From: Halopseudomonas litoralis
GTDB lineage: Bacteria; Pseudomonadota; Gammaproteobacteria; Pseudomonadales; Pseudomonadaceae
DNA length: 64,000 nt
NCBI RefSeq assembly: GCF_900105005.1
Contig: NZ_LT629748.1
Span: 2,046,001-2,110,000 of the forward strand
Reading direction: 5' to 3'
In this document: one piece after another, positions 10,043-18,886 of the stretch
Numbering within the stretch: the stretch's first letter is position 1
How the letters are laid out: every line of letters begins with the position of its first letter
The notes under the pieces: generated by a model
Seen by the model: only the letters and a program-made list of their open reading frames with translations
Told to the model about the DNA's origin: nothing
Database searches by the model: none
Made by a program: the position numbers and the translations under genes

Positions 10043-11455
10043 ATGAGCGAGAAAATACCCGTTAAAGATGTCTCGGCGAACAAGATCGAAACAGTCGATC
10101 TGTATGCCAAGCGCGAAAATATTCATACGCGCTCTTACCAAGGGCTCTTCAAGAACATCCGCCTGATAGGTGTCGCTGCCCTGTTTCTGCTGTTCTTCGG
10201 CACCGTCTGGTTGAATATCGGTGGCCAGCAGGCCGTGCTGTGGGATCTGCCAGCGCGCCAGTTCCACATCTTCGGTTCGGTCTTCCACCCCCAGGACTTC
10301 TTTCTGCTGTCCTTCCTGCTGATCATCTGCGCCTTCGGCCTGTTCTTCATCACCACTTTTGCCGGTCGTGTCTGGTGTGGTTACACCTGCCCGCAGACAG
10401 TCTGGACCTGGATCTTCATGTGGGCCGAGCGCGTCACCGAAGGTGAACGCAACGCGCGCATCAAGCTCGACGCGGCGCCCATGAGCGTCAACAAATTCCT
10501 GCGCCGCAGCGCCAAGCATGCATTGTGGATAGCCGTATCGCTGGTGACCGCGCTGACCTTTGTCGGCTACTTCACCCCTATCCGCGGGCTGGTCGTGGAC
10601 CTGGTCACCTTCAATCTGAATGGCTGGGCCGCGTTCTGGATCTTCTTCTTCACCGTAGCGACCTATGTCAACGCGGGCTGGCTGCGTGAGCAGGTGTGCT
10701 TCTACATGTGCCCCTATGCCCGCTTTCAGAGTGTGATGTTCGACAAGGACACCATGGTCGTCACCTATGACTACCATCGCGGCGAAGACCGTGGTCCGCG
10801 CAAGAAAGGTGTCGAGCCGGCCGAACTGGGTCTGGGCGATTGCATCGACTGCACCATGTGCGTACAGGTCTGCCCCACCGGCATCGACATCCGCGATGGT
10901 CTGCAGCACGAATGCATTCAGTGCGCCGCCTGTATCGATGCCTGTGACGAAGTCATGGACAAGATGGACTACCCGCGTGGCCTGATCCGCTATACCACCG
11001 AGAGCAACATGGCCGGGCAGAAAACCCGTATCCTGCGTCCGCGCCTGATCGGCTATGGCATAGCGCTGGCAATCATGATCGGCATGTTCATCCTCACCAT
11101 CGGCAACATGGCCCAGGTGAACCTGGATGTGCAGCGCGACCGAAACGTTCTGTATCGGGAAGCGCGTGGCGGTGCCATCGAAAACGTGTACATAATCAAG
11201 GTCATGAATAAGGGTCAGCAAGCCCGCACCTTCAATCTGACGGTGGAAGGCCACCCGGAGCTGACCCTGCAACTGGCCAATGACCGTCTGACCATCCAGC
11301 CCAGCAGCCTGCTGCAGGTGCCGGTCAACGTGCAGTTGGATCCCGAGTTCATGCAAGGTACCAACATACCGATCACCTTCATCGTTACTGCGGCAGATGA
11401 CGAAAGCATCTCGGCCACATCCGAGAGCCGTTTCATGGGCCCGACAATCAGGTAA
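10043..11455 (+). CDS. ccoG: cbb3 oxidase assembly protein CcoG (RdxA/FixG)
   Basis: Membrane polyferredoxin that reduces copper for delivery to the CuB site of CcoN. Membrane segments lie near residues 35-60, 85-110, 155-180, 195-215 and 335-355. An early cysteine motif (GRVWCGYTCPQTVWTW) and a two-cluster ferredoxin region (CIDCTMCVQVCPTGID, then CIQCAACIDACDE) match the family. The C-terminal 110 residues form an Ig-like domain (FixG_C). It starts a second transcription segment, 132 bases after ccoP, in the standard order ccoGHIS. Confidence 0.95.
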   Translation: MSEKIPVKDVSANKIETVDLYAKRENIHTRSYQGLFKNIRLIGVAALFLLFFGTVWLNIGGQQAVLWDLPARQFHIFGSVFHPQDFFLLSFLLIICAFGLFFITTFAGRVWCGYTCPQTVWTWIFMWAERVTEGERNARIKLDAAPMSVNKFLRRSAKHALWIAVSLVTALTFVGYFTPIRGLVVDLVTFNLNGWAAFWIFFFTVATYVNAGWLREQVCFYMCPYARFQSVMFDKDTMVVTYDYHRGEDRGPRKKGVEPAELGLGDCIDCTMCVQVCPTGIDIRDGLQHECIQCAACIDACDEVMDKMDYPRGLIRYTTESNMAGQKTRILRPRLIGYGIALAIMIGMFILTIGNMAQVNLDVQRDRNVLYREARGGAIENVYIIKVMNKGQQARTFNLTVEGHPELTLQLANDRLTIQPSSLLQVPVNVQLDPEFMQGTNIPITFIVTAADDESISATSESRFMGPTIR

Positions 11456-11459
11456 ACGC

Positions 11460-11975
11460 ATGCAAAACGACGAGAACATACCACCTTGGTACAAGCAGTT
11501 CTGGCCCTGGTTTCTGATCGGCATTCTGGTGTTTGCCGTGGTCATCGGTCTGGGTCTGCTGTACGTGTCCATCCTCAACCCCGACAGCATGGTGCGTGAC
11601 AACTATTACAAGGAAGGCCGGGCGATCAACATGCACATGGGCCGCGACCATCGGGCCAGCGAGCTGGGTCTGAGCGCCCGGTTCTCGGTCGACGAGCTGA
11701 CCGGTGACCTCAGCCTGCAGCTGGATGGCGAGCTGGAGCAGCAGCCGTCCCAGTTGTTGTTGGAAATCATGTCGCCGACCCACGCCGAGCGGGACCGGAC
11801 CATGATGCTTCAACAGATTTCCGGCAATCACTACACCGGACAGCTGGAGCGTGGCATTCAGGGCCGCCATTACATCGACCTGAGCGATCCGCTCCTGACG
11901 GGTGAAGACGGCTGGCGCCTGACCGGCGAAATCACCTTGGTCATGGGGCAGCAGCACCAGCTCTCCGCAAAATGA
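11460..11975 (+). CDS. ccoH: cbb3 oxidase assembly protein CcoH (FixH family)
   Basis: Single-span protein needed for stable cbb3 assembly; it associates with CcoN during maturation. Start chosen at ATG 11460, five bases after the ccoG stop. There is one membrane helix (about residues 14-36, WPWFLIGILVFAVVIGLGLL) followed by YYKEGRAINMHMGRD and a periplasmic beta domain. The 171 residues fit the FixH family. Its stop overlaps ccoI by four bases. Confidence 0.9.
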   Translation: MQNDENIPPWYKQFWPWFLIGILVFAVVIGLGLLYVSILNPDSMVRDNYYKEGRAINMHMGRDHRASELGLSARFSVDELTGDLSLQLDGELEQQPSQLLLEIMSPTHAERDRTMMLQQISGNHYTGQLERGIQGRHYIDLSDPLLTGEDGWRLTGEITLVMGQQHQLSAK

Positions 11976-14425
11976 CCCAACCCACGCCTTGTTATCACTG
12001 CGGCGAGCCGGTTCCGGCCGGTTCGTCGTGGTTCAGCGCCATTCTGGGTGAACAGCGCGCTATGTGCTGCCCCGGCTGCCAGGCAGTGGCTGATGCCATC
12101 GTCGCTGGCGGGCTTGAGTCCTACTACTCGCACCGCACGGAAAACTCCGCCAACCCCGAAGCCTTGCCGCAATCTCTGCAGGATGAGCTGGAACTGCTCG
12201 ACCGCAGCGACGTGCAACAACGCTATGTGCACAGCGACGGTGATCAGCAACAGATCCAGTTGCTGATTGAAGGCATCAGTTGCGCCGCCTGCGGCTGGCT
12301 GATTGAAAAGCGCCTGCAGCAGATGCCCGGGGTCTTGGAGGCCAATCTCAATCTCGGCAACAATCGACTGAACCTGAGCTGGGACGCCACTCAGAACCGC
12401 TTGTCCGCCCTGCTTGGCGAGATCAAGCGCATCGGCTATGTCGGCCATCCCTACGAGCCGGACAAGGCCAGCGAACAGATCGCCCTGGAAAACCGCCGCT
12501 ACCTGCGCCGCCTGGGTCTTGCCGGGTTGATGTTCATGCAGGTGATGATGGCAACCATGGCGTTGTGGGATGGCTTCAATCAGGACGTGACCCCGCAGAT
12601 GGCCGTCGCCCTGAGATGGGCGGCGTTGCTGATGACCACCCCGGTGGTACTTTACAGTTGTGCGCCCTTCTTCCTTGGCGCCTGGCGGGATATGAAAAAC
12701 CGCCGGCTAAGCATGGACGTGTCGGTGTCGCTGGCCATTGGTGGCGCTTATCTGGCCGGCATCTGGGCGACCCTGACCAGTTCCGGCGAAATCTATTTCG
12801 ATTCCGTGGTCATGTTTGCCTTCTTCCTGCTGGCTGGCCGTTATCTGGAGCGCCGCGCGCGCCAGCGTACAGTGGAAAGCACCGCCAAGCTGGTCAATCT
12901 ATTGCCGCCCAGCACCATCCGCCTCGATGAAGCAGGACAGCCGCAACGCATCATGCTGGATGAAGTACGCCCCGGCGATCTGCTGGAAATCAAGCCCGGT
13001 GAAAGTATCCCCGCCGACGGCATCATTACCCGTGGTCTGAGCAGCATCGATGAATCGGCCCTGTCCGGTGAGTACCTGCCGCTGGCCAAAAAGCTGGGCG
13101 ATCGCGTCACTGCCGGCACCCTGAATGTGGAAGGACCGCTGCAGATTCAGGTCAGTGCCGTGGGTAACGAAACACGCCTGTCGGCCATTGTCCGGCTGCT
13201 GGAGCGGGCTCAGGCCGATAAACCCCGACTCGCGCGTCTCGCCGATCAGGTCGCTCAGTATTTTCTGGTCACGGTCCTGCTGTCCATTGTGGTGGTAGGC
13301 GGACTCTGGTGGTGGCAGGTCGATGGGGACACCGCGTTCTGGATCATCATCGCCATGCTGGTCGCTACCTGCCCCTGTGCGCTGTCGCTGGCCACCCCTA
13401 CCGCGCTGACCACCGCCACCGGAAGCCTGCAGAAGCTCGGCCTGCTGATCACCCGCGGTCATGTACTGGAAGGCCTGAACAAGGTCGATACGGTGATTCT
13501 CGACAAGACAGGTACGCTGACTGAGGGCCGCATGACCCTGGAGCGGATTCTGCCCTTCCCCGGCCATGACAGCGATCTGGCGCTGCAGCAGGCACGCATG
13601 ATCGAGTCCCGCTCCGAGCATCCCATCGCCCGCGCCTTCGGTCGCAGCGCCGCCCAGGCCGACAGCGTCACCAGTCATCCGGGCCTGGGTCTGGAAGGCC
13701 TGGGCGGCGAACAGCTGCTGCGCATTGGCAAGCCCCGGTATGTCGCCGAGCTGGGCAACTGGATGGCCCCAGAGGCGCCCGAGCAGACCGGCCAATGGCT
13801 GCTGATGGGCGACAGCGACGGTCCGATTGCCTGGTTCGTGCTGAATGACCGACTGCGAGCCGATGCAGGCGCTTTGATCAGTAACCTCAAGGCCCGCGGC
13901 ATGCGCGTGGTCCTGCTGTCCGGCGATCATGCTCCGGTGGTTGAACGCATGGCGCAGACGCTGGGCATCGAGGAAGCAATCGGCAACGCCACCCCGGCGG
14001 ACAAGCTGGGCTTCGTTCAGCAATTGCAGAATGAAGGTGCCAAGGTGTTGATGCTGGGTGATGGGGTGAATGACGTACCTGTGCTGGCCAGTGCCGACAT
14101 TTCCGTGGCCATGGGCGAAGCATCCGACCTGGCCAAGACCAGTGCCGATGCGGTGCTGCTCAGCAGTCATCTGCATGTACTTACGGATTCCTTTGTGGTG
14201 GCAGCCAGCACCCGTCGGATCATGATCCAGAACCTGTTCTGGGCAGGCGCCTATAATGCCGGAGTACTGCCACTGGCTGCCCTCGGCATGGTGTCCCCCG
14301 CGCTGGCGGCGGCTGGCATGTCGGCCAGCTCGCTGCTGGTGGTACTCAACGCGCTGCGCCTCAATCGCTTGCCCCGTAGCCCGCGGCACTTGAAGCCCAC
14401 TCCTCGACAGGAGCAGACAGCATGA
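11972..14425 (+). CDS. ccoI: Copper-exporting P1B ATPase CcoI (FixI)
   Basis: P-type ATPase that moves copper to the periplasm for cbb3 assembly. In order: an N-terminal cysteine region (CYHCGEPV; CCPGCQAV), a heavy-metal-associated domain with GISCAACGW, membrane helices, the phosphatase loop (SGEYLP), the transport motif CPC in ATCPCALSLATP, the phosphorylation site DKTGTLTEG and the hinge GDGVNDVPVL. The 817 residues are normal for the FixI group. It overlaps ccoH upstream and ccoS downstream by four bases each, so the three form one translational unit. Confidence 0.96.
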   Translation: MTQPTPCYHCGEPVPAGSSWFSAILGEQRAMCCPGCQAVADAIVAGGLESYYSHRTENSANPEALPQSLQDELELLDRSDVQQRYVHSDGDQQQIQLLIEGISCAACGWLIEKRLQQMPGVLEANLNLGNNRLNLSWDATQNRLSALLGEIKRIGYVGHPYEPDKASEQIALENRRYLRRLGLAGLMFMQVMMATMALWDGFNQDVTPQMAVALRWAALLMTTPVVLYSCAPFFLGAWRDMKNRRLSMDVSVSLAIGGAYLAGIWATLTSSGEIYFDSVVMFAFFLLAGRYLERRARQRTVESTAKLVNLLPPSTIRLDEAGQPQRIMLDEVRPGDLLEIKPGESIPADGIITRGLSSIDESALSGEYLPLAKKLGDRVTAGTLNVEGPLQIQVSAVGNETRLSAIVRLLERAQADKPRLARLADQVAQYFLVTVLLSIVVVGGLWWWQVDGDTAFWIIIAMLVATCPCALSLATPTALTTATGSLQKLGLLITRGHVLEGLNKVDTVILDKTGTLTEGRMTLERILPFPGHDSDLALQQARMIESRSEHPIARAFGRSAAQADSVTSHPGLGLEGLGGEQLLRIGKPRYVAELGNWMAPEAPEQTGQWLLMGDSDGPIAWFVLNDRLRADAGALISNLKARGMRVVLLSGDHAPVVERMAQTLGIEEAIGNATPADKLGFVQQLQNEGAKVLMLGDGVNDVPVLASADISVAMGEASDLAKTSADAVLLSSHLHVLTDSFVVAASTRRIMIQNLFWAGAYNAGVLPLAALGMVSPALAAAGMSASSLLVVLNALRLNRLPRSPRHLKPTPRQEQTA

Positions 14426-14649
14426 CCATTCTCTACATTCTGATACCGGTCGCCATTGTGCTGGTGATCATAGCCATCTGCGTATTCAACTGGGCCGTCA
14501 ACAGTGGTCAGTACGATGATCTCGACAGCCCCGCCCACAGCATTCTGTTCGATGAAGAAGACCCTGCGCATCTGGCCGCCCGCAAGTCAGACGATGCAAG
14601 ATCGGATGCTGCGACGCCGCAGGATGACCAGCCGGACGAGCGCACCTGA
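14422..14649 (+). CDS. ccoS: cbb3 oxidase maturation protein CcoS
   Basis: Small membrane protein needed for inserting heme and copper into the oxidase. One helix lies at the N-terminus (LYILIPVAIVLVIIAICVFNWAV), followed by the family signature SGQYDDLDSPAHSILFDEED. It has 75 residues. It starts inside the last codon of ccoI and is followed two bases later by the SafE-like gene. Confidence 0.93.
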   Translation: MTILYILIPVAIVLVIIAICVFNWAVNSGQYDDLDSPAHSILFDEEDPAHLAARKSDDARSDAATPQDDQPDERT

Positions 14650-14651
14650 AC

Positions 14652-15383
14652 ATGGAACTGTTACCGCTGTTTCTCACTGCGCTGGCCCTGGGGTTGTTGG
14701 GTGGCGGTCACTGCATCGGCATGTGCGGCGGCCTGATGGGCGCATTGACCCTGGCCATCCCGGTTGAACAACGCCATGGCTGGCGGCTGTGGCGCGTATT
14801 GCTGGGCTACAATCTTGGCCGCATTGCCAGCTACAGCCTGGCCGGCGCGCTGGTCGGCAGTCTTGGCTGGCTGATTCAGGATCTGGGCCTGGGACAAGGG
14901 CTGAGGGTTCTCGCCGGCCTGCTGATGATCGCCATGGGTCTGTACCTGGCCAGCTGGTGGTCCGGCCTGACACGGATCGAAGCGCTGGGCCGCGGCCTGT
15001 GGAAACACATTGAGCCTCACGCCCGCAAATTGCTGCCGGTCAGCCGTTTGCCGCAGGCGATACTGCTGGGCTCGCTGTGGGGCTGGCTGCCCTGCGGGCT
15101 GGTATACAGCACGCTGGTATGGGCCAGCAGCCAGGGCGACACGGCGGTATCCGCCGGCCTGATGGCCACTTTTGGCCTGGGTACACTCCCCACCCTGCTG
15201 GCCACCGGTCTGTTCGCCAACCGCATGATGGCGATCCTGAAAAAACGCGTCGTGCGCATCACCGCCGGGCTGCTGATCATCCTGTTCGGTATCTGGACCA
15301 TTCCCGGCCCGCATACGGCCTGGCTCATGGGTGGTCACCACGGCGCCGAACCGCATCATGCAGCGCCCCATTCCGGGCATTGA
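14652..15383 (+). CDS. Sulfite exporter TauE/SafE family membrane protein linked to cbb3 assembly
   Basis: Membrane protein of 243 residues with about six hydrophobic segments. The N-terminus carries GGGHCIGMCGGLMGA, the cysteine-containing signature of the SafE branch found next to cco genes; a second half has PCGLVYSTLVWA. It is the last gene of the ccoGHIS run and probably helps copper or metal handling for the oxidase, an inference from position and from related proteins. It ends in a histidine-rich tail (GGHHGAEPHHAAPHSGH), a plausible metal-binding feature. Confidence 0.88.
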   Translation: MELLPLFLTALALGLLGGGHCIGMCGGLMGALTLAIPVEQRHGWRLWRVLLGYNLGRIASYSLAGALVGSLGWLIQDLGLGQGLRVLAGLLMIAMGLYLASWWSGLTRIEALGRGLWKHIEPHARKLLPVSRLPQAILLGSLWGWLPCGLVYSTLVWASSQGDTAVSAGLMATFGLGTLPTLLATGLFANRMMAILKKRVVRITAGLLIILFGIWTIPGPHTAWLMGGHHGAEPHHAAPHSGH

Positions 15384-15478
15384 ACCCAATCCAGTGATAG
15401 AATCCGGGTTTATACGAATGACGGTTCTGCTGCTGTTCTTTCGCCTGCTCGCTGTAGATAGTTGAGGATCTGCCCTAC

Positions 15479-16207
15479 ATGACCAATGCGACGCCATTGC
15501 TTGCCCGCGAGCCACACTGCAAGGATTGCAGTCTGGCCTGCATGTGCCTGCCCATTTCGCTGCATGCAGATGAAATGGACGCACTCGACCGTATCGTCAA
15601 ACGTGGACGGCCGTTGAAAAAGGGTGATGTGCTGTTTCGCCAGGGTGACGAGTTCACCTCGATCTTCGCCCTGCGCACCGGTGCGCTGAAGACCTACAGT
15701 CTGTCTGATGGAGGTGATGAACAGATCACTGGTTGCCATCTGGCTGGTGAGCTGATCGGCATGTCGGGCATGGACAGTGGTCGCTATACGGTCACCGCTA
15801 CCGCGCTGGAAACCACCTCTGTCTGCGAGATCCCCTTCGACACCCTCGACGAGCTGACCGCCGTCCTGCCGCAACTACGCAAGCAACTGATGCGGCTGAT
15901 GAGTCGGGAATTGCGGGAGGACCAGGAAATGATGCTGCTGCTGTCGCGCAAGAATGCCGATCAACGTATTGCCACCCTGCTGATCAACATGTCGGCACGC
16001 TTTCGCATGCGCGGCTATTCGGCCAGTTCTTTCCGCCTGGCCATGTCGCGCGGCGAGATCGGTAATTATCTGGGCCTGGCGGTGGAAACCGTGTCACGGG
16101 TATTTACCCGCTTTCAGCAGCAAGGGTTGATCACCGCTGAAGGCAAGCAGATCGAGATCGTTGATTATATTCAACTCTGTGCTCTGGCCGGTGGCCAGAA
16201 CGAATGA
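15479..16207 (+). CDS. anr: Oxygen-sensing transcription regulator ANR (Crp/Fnr family)
   Basis: Global anaerobic regulator. A [4Fe-4S] cluster makes it dimerise and bind TTGAT-N4-ATCAA sites when oxygen is low. The N-terminal cysteines C14, C17, C21 and C23 plus C86 (ITGCHLAGE) give the FNR cluster-ligand pattern. A cyclic-nucleotide-type beta roll follows, then a long dimer helix, then a helix-turn-helix with the recognition motif VETVSRVFTRFQ. The start has a good ribosome site (GAGGATC). It has 242 residues. It is placed to control the cbb3 genes upstream; apt follows 23 bases later. Confidence 0.95.
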   Translation: MTNATPLLAREPHCKDCSLACMCLPISLHADEMDALDRIVKRGRPLKKGDVLFRQGDEFTSIFALRTGALKTYSLSDGGDEQITGCHLAGELIGMSGMDSGRYTVTATALETTSVCEIPFDTLDELTAVLPQLRKQLMRLMSRELREDQEMMLLLSRKNADQRIATLLINMSARFRMRGYSASSFRLAMSRGEIGNYLGLAVETVSRVFTRFQQQGLITAEGKQIEIVDYIQLCALAGGQNE

Positions 16208-16230
16208 ACTGAACCAGGACCCGCTATCCC

Positions 16231-16776
16231 ATGATTTTTGACGAATTCACCATCAAATCGCTGATCCGTCCGGTGCCGGGCTTTCCCAAGGAAGGCGTCA
16301 CCTTTCGCGACATCACGCCGCTGTACCAGTCTCCGCGCGCCATGCGCATGGTGGCCGACAGCCTGATCCAGCGTTACGTGGAATCACCGATCACCCATAT
16401 CGGCGCCATCGATGCCCGTGGTTTTCTGCTGGGCGCGGTATTGGCTTACGAGCTGAACAAGCCGCTGATCCTGTTCCGCAAGGCCGGCAAGCTGCCCGCC
16501 GACTGCCTTCGCGAAGCCTACTCCACCGAGTACGGAGAAGCGCATATCGAAGTGCATCGCGACTCCCTTAGCGAGGGCGACCAGGTGTTGCTGCTGGATG
16601 ATCTGATCGCCACCGGCGGCACCTTCCTCGCCGCGGCCCGCCTGGTCACCCAGCTCGGCGCCGAGGTCTACGAAGCAGCTGCGATCATCGACCTGCCGGA
16701 TCTGGGCGGCTCGCGGCTGATCCAGGATGCCGGCATCGCCACCTTCACTCTATGCGCCTTCGAAGAGGCCGAGTAA
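16231..16776 (+). CDS. apt: Adenine phosphoribosyltransferase
   Basis: Purine salvage enzyme: adenine plus PRPP gives AMP and pyrophosphate. The PRPP-binding motif is [18 protein letters not shown]; the N-terminal hood is [16 protein letters not shown], and [13 protein letters not shown] matches the Apt family. It has 181 residues, a normal length. Gene order anr-apt is conserved in pseudomonads. The MFS gene begins five bases after its stop. Confidence 0.95.
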   Translation: MIFDEFTIKSLIRPVPGFPKEGVTFRDITPLYQSPRAMRMVADSLIQRYVESPITHIGAIDARGFLLGAVLAYELNKPLILFRKAGKLPADCLREAYSTEYGEAHIEVHRDSLSEGDQVLLLDDLIATGGTFLAAARLVTQLGAEVYEAAAIIDLPDLGGSRLIQDAGIATFTLCAFEEAE

Positions 16777-16780
16777 CTCG

Positions 16781-17998
16781 ATGCCCCAAGAGGCAAGCGC
16801 CCCCGCTGTAATCGAGCGGGGCACAGCTGCGTACCGCCGAGCCAGTCTGGCGCTGTTTCTCGCTTCGCTGGTCATCTTCGGCAACCTCTACGCCATCCAC
16901 CCATTGCTGCCGCTGATCTCTGCGGAGTATCAGGTCAGCACGCTGCGGGCCAGTAATGCTTTCACCCTGAGCAGTCTGACGCTGGGGCTTTCACTGCTGT
17001 TGCATGGTCCGTTGTCCGACGCTTTCGGGCGTCGCGCGCCCTTGATAACAGGCATGACGGTAACCGCGCTGTTGACCCTGGGCATGGCGTTCGCCGGCGA
17101 TTTCGATACCCTGCTGTGGCTGCGTGTGGCCCAGGGCGTCGCACTTGGCGTGCTGCCGGCCACAGCCATCGCTTATCTGGGCGACAGCATGAACCGCCAG
17201 GCACTGATTGCCGCTGTTGGTCTGTATATTGGCGGCAACACCCTGGGCGGCGCCGGCGGGCGCGTGCTGGGCGGCTTCATTGCCGACCACTTCGGTTTGC
17301 AGATGGTGTTCCTGATTATCGGCGCCAGCAGCCTGATCTGCGCTCTGGCGGTCGCCCTGCTGCTGCCTGCGGCCAGTGTCTTCAAACCTCAGCCGTTATC
17401 CCTGGGCGGCAGCCTGCGTACGTTCCGCAGCCACCTGAGCAACCGAGCCCTGCTCCCGGCCTATCTGGTCGGCGGGCTGGGATTCATGGTGTTCATCAAC
17501 CTCTACACCTTCATCACCTTCCGCCTCAGTGCCGAGCCATGGCAACTGGGCGCCGGCAGCCTCGGCCTGCTGTTTCTGACCTATATGGCCGGCACCTTTT
17601 CCGCCGGCATGTCCGGACGTGTCGGAGCGTCCCGGGCTCCCCAGGGTATGGTGCTGGGTGTGTTGGTGTTCATGGTCGGCTGTCTGATTACGCTGTCGGA
17701 CCAGCTGTGGATCATCATTGCCGGCCTGCTACTCAACTCCTTCGGTTTCTTCCTTACTCACTCGCTGGCCAACAGCTGGGTCAATCAGCATGCGGCCCAC
17801 GGCAAGGCCAGTGCGTCTTCACTGTACTCGGTGTTCTATTACCTGGGAGCGGCGGGAGGCATCTATTATCTCGCGCCCTTCTGGAAAGCCGCCGGCTGGC
17901 CGGCGGTTATTGGCGGCAGTCTGCTGATGCTGCTGATCAGTCTGGCACTGATCGGTTACCTGTACCGCGGTCAACAACGACGCTCGCAGAAAGCCTGA
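16781..17998 (+). CDS. MFS exporter, YnfM/arabinose-efflux-like
   Basis: Major facilitator transporter with 12 hydrophobic segments in 405 residues. The loop 2-3 signature appears as GPLSDAFGRRAPL and the drug/proton antiporter motif C region as YIGGNTLGGAGGRVLGG, which is typical of YnfM-type exporters. Start chosen at ATG 16781, just after apt; an in-frame ATG inside apt (16727) is less likely. Substrate unknown. Confidence 0.85.
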   Translation: MPQEASAPAVIERGTAAYRRASLALFLASLVIFGNLYAIHPLLPLISAEYQVSTLRASNAFTLSSLTLGLSLLLHGPLSDAFGRRAPLITGMTVTALLTLGMAFAGDFDTLLWLRVAQGVALGVLPATAIAYLGDSMNRQALIAAVGLYIGGNTLGGAGGRVLGGFIADHFGLQMVFLIIGASSLICALAVALLLPAASVFKPQPLSLGGSLRTFRSHLSNRALLPAYLVGGLGFMVFINLYTFITFRLSAEPWQLGAGSLGLLFLTYMAGTFSAGMSGRVGASRAPQGMVLGVLVFMVGCLITLSDQLWIIIAGLLLNSFGFFLTHSLANSWVNQHAAHGKASASSLYSVFYYLGAAGGIYYLAPFWKAAGWPAVIGGSLLMLLISLALIGYLYRGQQRRSQKA

Positions 17999-18063
17999 CT
18001 GGACGTACCCGTCGCGCTTGCCTATCATCAGTCGAAAAACAAGACTGAATCCTGTCTCAGGAT

Positions 18064-18732
18064 ATGACAAGCCAAGGAAATGTCGGCATGCCCATAGCTA
18101 CCTTGCCCCCCGATACGCGACTACTGCTCATTGATGACCATCAGATTTACCTCGATGGCCTGACTCTCACCCTGAACACCTTGTGCAAAGGCATCCAGCT
18201 GGACCACGCGCGCAATGCCAGCGAGGCGGAACGGCAGGTGCAGCAACATACCTATGACCTGATTCTGCTGGATCTGCACCTGCCTGACAGCAGCGGCCTG
18301 GCGGTGCTGGAAAAGCTGCGCGTGATCGATCCGCTGACGCCGGTGGCAATTCTCACCGGCAGCAACAACCCCAGCGACATGGACGCCGCCCTCCGCCTCG
18401 GCGCGGCCGGCTTCATCAGCAAGACCGCCGACGGCCAGATGCTGGTCAGCGCCGCGCTGCGACTGCTGTTCGGCGAGCAGGTGGTCATGGCCAACGAACA
18501 TCAGCCGCTGGACCGCCAGACCAACGCCCGCTCGCTGGGTATTACGCCACGGCAGCTGGAGATTCTCGACCTGCTGGCCGAAGGCCTGCCCAACAAGGTG
18601 ATCTGCCAGCGCCTGTCGCTGTCCGAAGACACCGTCAAGACCCACCTCAAGGCCGTCTTCTCCGCTCTCAACTGCCACAACCGCACCGAATGCGTGAATA
18701 CGGCCCGCAAGCAGGGCTTGATCAGTAGCTAG
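18064..18732 (+). CDS. LuxR/NarL-type response regulator
   Basis: Two-component regulator of 222 residues. The receiver domain (about 18-135) has the phosphorylated aspartate in LILLDLHLPDSSGL and the conserved TGSNN and FISKTADG segments. The C-terminal LuxR helix-turn-helix reads TPRQLEILDLLAEGLPNKVI followed by SEDTVKTHLKAVFSAL. The convergent hybrid kinase 155 bases away is its likely partner. Target genes are unknown. Confidence 0.9.
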   Translation: MTSQGNVGMPIATLPPDTRLLLIDDHQIYLDGLTLTLNTLCKGIQLDHARNASEAERQVQQHTYDLILLDLHLPDSSGLAVLEKLRVIDPLTPVAILTGSNNPSDMDAALRLGAAGFISKTADGQMLVSAALRLLFGEQVVMANEHQPLDRQTNARSLGITPRQLEILDLLAEGLPNKVICQRLSLSEDTVKTHLKAVFSALNCHNRTECVNTARKQGLISS

Positions 18733-18779
18733 ACTCCGCCCCGAGCCACCCGTCAGCACAGACCGGTAACTCGAACGCA

Positions 18780-18801
18780 AAGCATGGGAGATCCCATGCT
18801 T
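18780..18801. repeat. Perfect inverted repeat between two convergent regulatory genes
   Basis: AAGCATGGGA-GA-TCCCATGCTT, 10-bp arms. It sits between the convergent response-regulator and histidine-kinase genes, so a bidirectional terminator is the simplest reading, although no T-run follows. Confidence 0.5.
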
Positions 18802-18886
18802 CATGCCAGGGAGCGGGCTTTGTGGAGCTTAGAGTCTTCCACTCATAACCAGCTGACTAACCGGCATCAGATAATTCTGCCCCGCC

